NCBI RefSeq assembly: GCF_019443125.1
Contig: NZ_JAHYXK010000004.1
Location: 248,001-312,000, forward strand
Direction: 5' to 3'
Length of the DNA: 64,000 bases
From: Pontibacter aydingkolensis
GTDB lineage: Bacteria > Bacteroidota > Bacteroidia > Cytophagales > Hymenobacteraceae
Shown here: positions 63,178 through 64,000 of the stretch, in pieces
How the letters are laid out: each line of letters starts with the position of its first letter
Position numbering within the stretch: position 1 is the stretch's first letter
The notes under the pieces: generated by a model
Seen by the model: the letters and a program-made list of their open reading frames with translations, nothing else
What the model was told of the DNA's origin: nothing
The model's database searches: none
Translations under genes and position numbers: made by a program

Positions 63178-64000
63178 TTAGATAGTCTGTTTAACCTTGC
63201 TGCCACGCTCTGCTTCTTTCAAAGCGTCCATCATCACTCCCCCTCCTTCTTTGCTGGTTACTAGTAAAAGTATAAACGTAATGGCTGCATTCACTACGAT
63301 CAGCTCAAATCCCATTGCATACCCAAACCAATCAACTGAGTTGCTGTCGATGATGTAGGTAAGTATAGGCGAGATGATGCAGATATAAGGTACTAGTTTA
63401 TCGGCTACGGCACGTTTGTTAGCCATACCAAAGGCAAACAAGCCAAGCAGCGGCCCATACGTATAACCAGCAGCACGGAAGATTGCGTTCACTACGGAGT
63501 CATCGTTTATTATCCTGAACACAAGTATAACCAGCAGCATCACCACCGAGAAGCCCACATGCACCAGGTGGCGCGTACGGATCAGCTTGATATCATCGTG
63601 GTTATCCTTCTTGGTAAAGTTCAGGAAGTCTACGCAGAAGGATGTTGTTAAGGCTGTAAGCGCTGAGTCGGTAGTGGCAAAGGTAGCGGCCGTTAAACCC
63701 AACATAAAGATTACAGCCGGTATAAGCGCCATGTGGTTCAGAGCAATCTCCGGGAACAGGTGATCAGGGGTACGCAGGGCAGTTACATCAATGCCGTTGG
63801 CTTCGGCATACATGTATAGCAGTGCTCCTACGCTCAGGAAGAATATGTTGATCGAAACAAAAACACCAGTAAATGTGAGCATGTTTTTCTGCGCCTCCCC
63901 GATATTCTTGCAGCTCAGGTTTTTCTGCATCAGGTCCTGGTCAAGCCCCGTCATGGCGATTGTCACAAAAATACCACCTATAAAATGCTTCAGGAAGTGG
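63178..64000 (-). CDS. Sodium:solute symporter (SSS family), 5' truncated
   Basis: The frame is open to the right edge of the window, so the N-terminus lies beyond it; the first in-window start-like codon (GTG at 63966) is internal. The visible ~270 residues hold about seven membrane helices (FVSINIFFLSVGALLYMYA, MALIPAVIFMLGLTAATFAT, FSVVMLLVILVFRII). They include a GLTAATFATTDSALTALTT segment that matches the conserved SSS core with a Na+-site Ser. The gene ends 14 bases before the dehydrogenase gene on the same strand, so the two probably form an operon for import and oxidation of a hydroxy acid. Confidence 0.88.
   Translation of the reverse strand, partial: HFLKHFIGGIFVTIAMTGLDQDLMQKNLSCKNIGEAQKNMLTFTGVFVSINIFFLSVGALLYMYAEANGIDVTALRTPDHLFPEIALNHMALIPAVIFMLGLTAATFATTDSALTALTTSFCVDFLNFTKKDNHDDIKLIRTRHLVHVGFSVVMLLVILVFRIINDDSVVNAIFRAAGYTYGPLLGLFAFGMANKRAVADKLVPYICIISPILTYIIDSNSVDWFGYAMGFELIVVNAAITFILLLVTSKEGGGVMMDALKEAERGSKVKQTI

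Overview
The window is a stretch of a Bacteroidetes chromosome, probably from the Cytophagales/Hymenobacteraceae (a Pontibacter-like organism is my best guess). The evidence is a Bacteroidetes-type T6SS, type IX secretion (T9SS) sorting domains, a LytS/LytTR pair, OMP beta-barrel receptors, a NagB/PIG-L fusion, a NagZ/beta-lactamase fusion, near absence of Shine-Dalgarno sites, and one TAnnTTTG promoter box. No rRNA, tRNA or CRISPR array was seen.

Region 1 (1-19.1 kb, AT-rich) is a type VI secretion locus. On the + strand it runs: truncated ClpV/TssH, TssB, TssC, Hcp/TssD, an unknown gene, VgrG, a second unknown gene (toxin-like), TssE, TssF, TssG, TssK, a small protein, PAAR and a putative effector. 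TssJ, TssL and TssM are absent, as expected for the Bacteroidetes subtype (T6SSiii); TssN-R are not in view and may lie left of the window. Two things stand out. TssK carries a C-terminal FHA domain. The last gene matches the CyaA/edema factor/ExoY adenylate cyclase toxins along its whole length (catalytic Asp pair, QHG histidine, Lys and Arg motifs). On the opposite strand, converging on the T6SS genes, a four-gene operon encodes an FHA-membrane-pseudoprotease protein, a membrane PP2C phosphatase, a zinc-ribbon FHA protein and a Ser/Thr kinase with an FHA-like tail. My model is a threonine-phosphorylation switch acting on the baseplate through TssK-FHA, with a secreted cyclase aimed at eukaryotic cells.

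Region 2 (19.5-29.3 kb) encodes surface and secreted proteins: a small lipoprotein-like protein, a 1646-residue T9SS cargo with recently duplicated repeats, and a two-gene operon for a small T9SS cargo and a large exported protein. The surrounding non-coding DNA is long and holds decayed repeats and a pseudogene of a small basic protein whose intact copy lies at 36.1 kb.

Region 3 (30-47.6 kb) is mostly housekeeping and envelope genes: a tricorn-like protease, a PLP enzyme, an exported isoaspartyl methyltransferase, MgtC, pirin, a beta-barrel protein, a TonB-type receptor, a LytTR regulator/sensor pair and a PRC-barrel protein. Region 4 (47.9-60.0 kb) is an amino-sugar and peptidoglycan salvage cluster: GH20 hexosaminidase, NagB/PIG-L, amidase, NagZ/beta-lactamase, NagX-like transporter/acetyltransferase and a DeoR-family regulator. 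The window ends with a D-lactate/glycolate-type FAD/Fe-S dehydrogenase and a truncated Na+/solute symporter.

From about 33.5 kb to the end the word AAGTATA (or TATACTT) is very frequent on both strands, in genes, spacers and hairpin stems; it is scarce in the first 30 kb. This suggests that the T6SS/surface region has a different history, and that AAGTATA is a genome-wide signal of unknown function.
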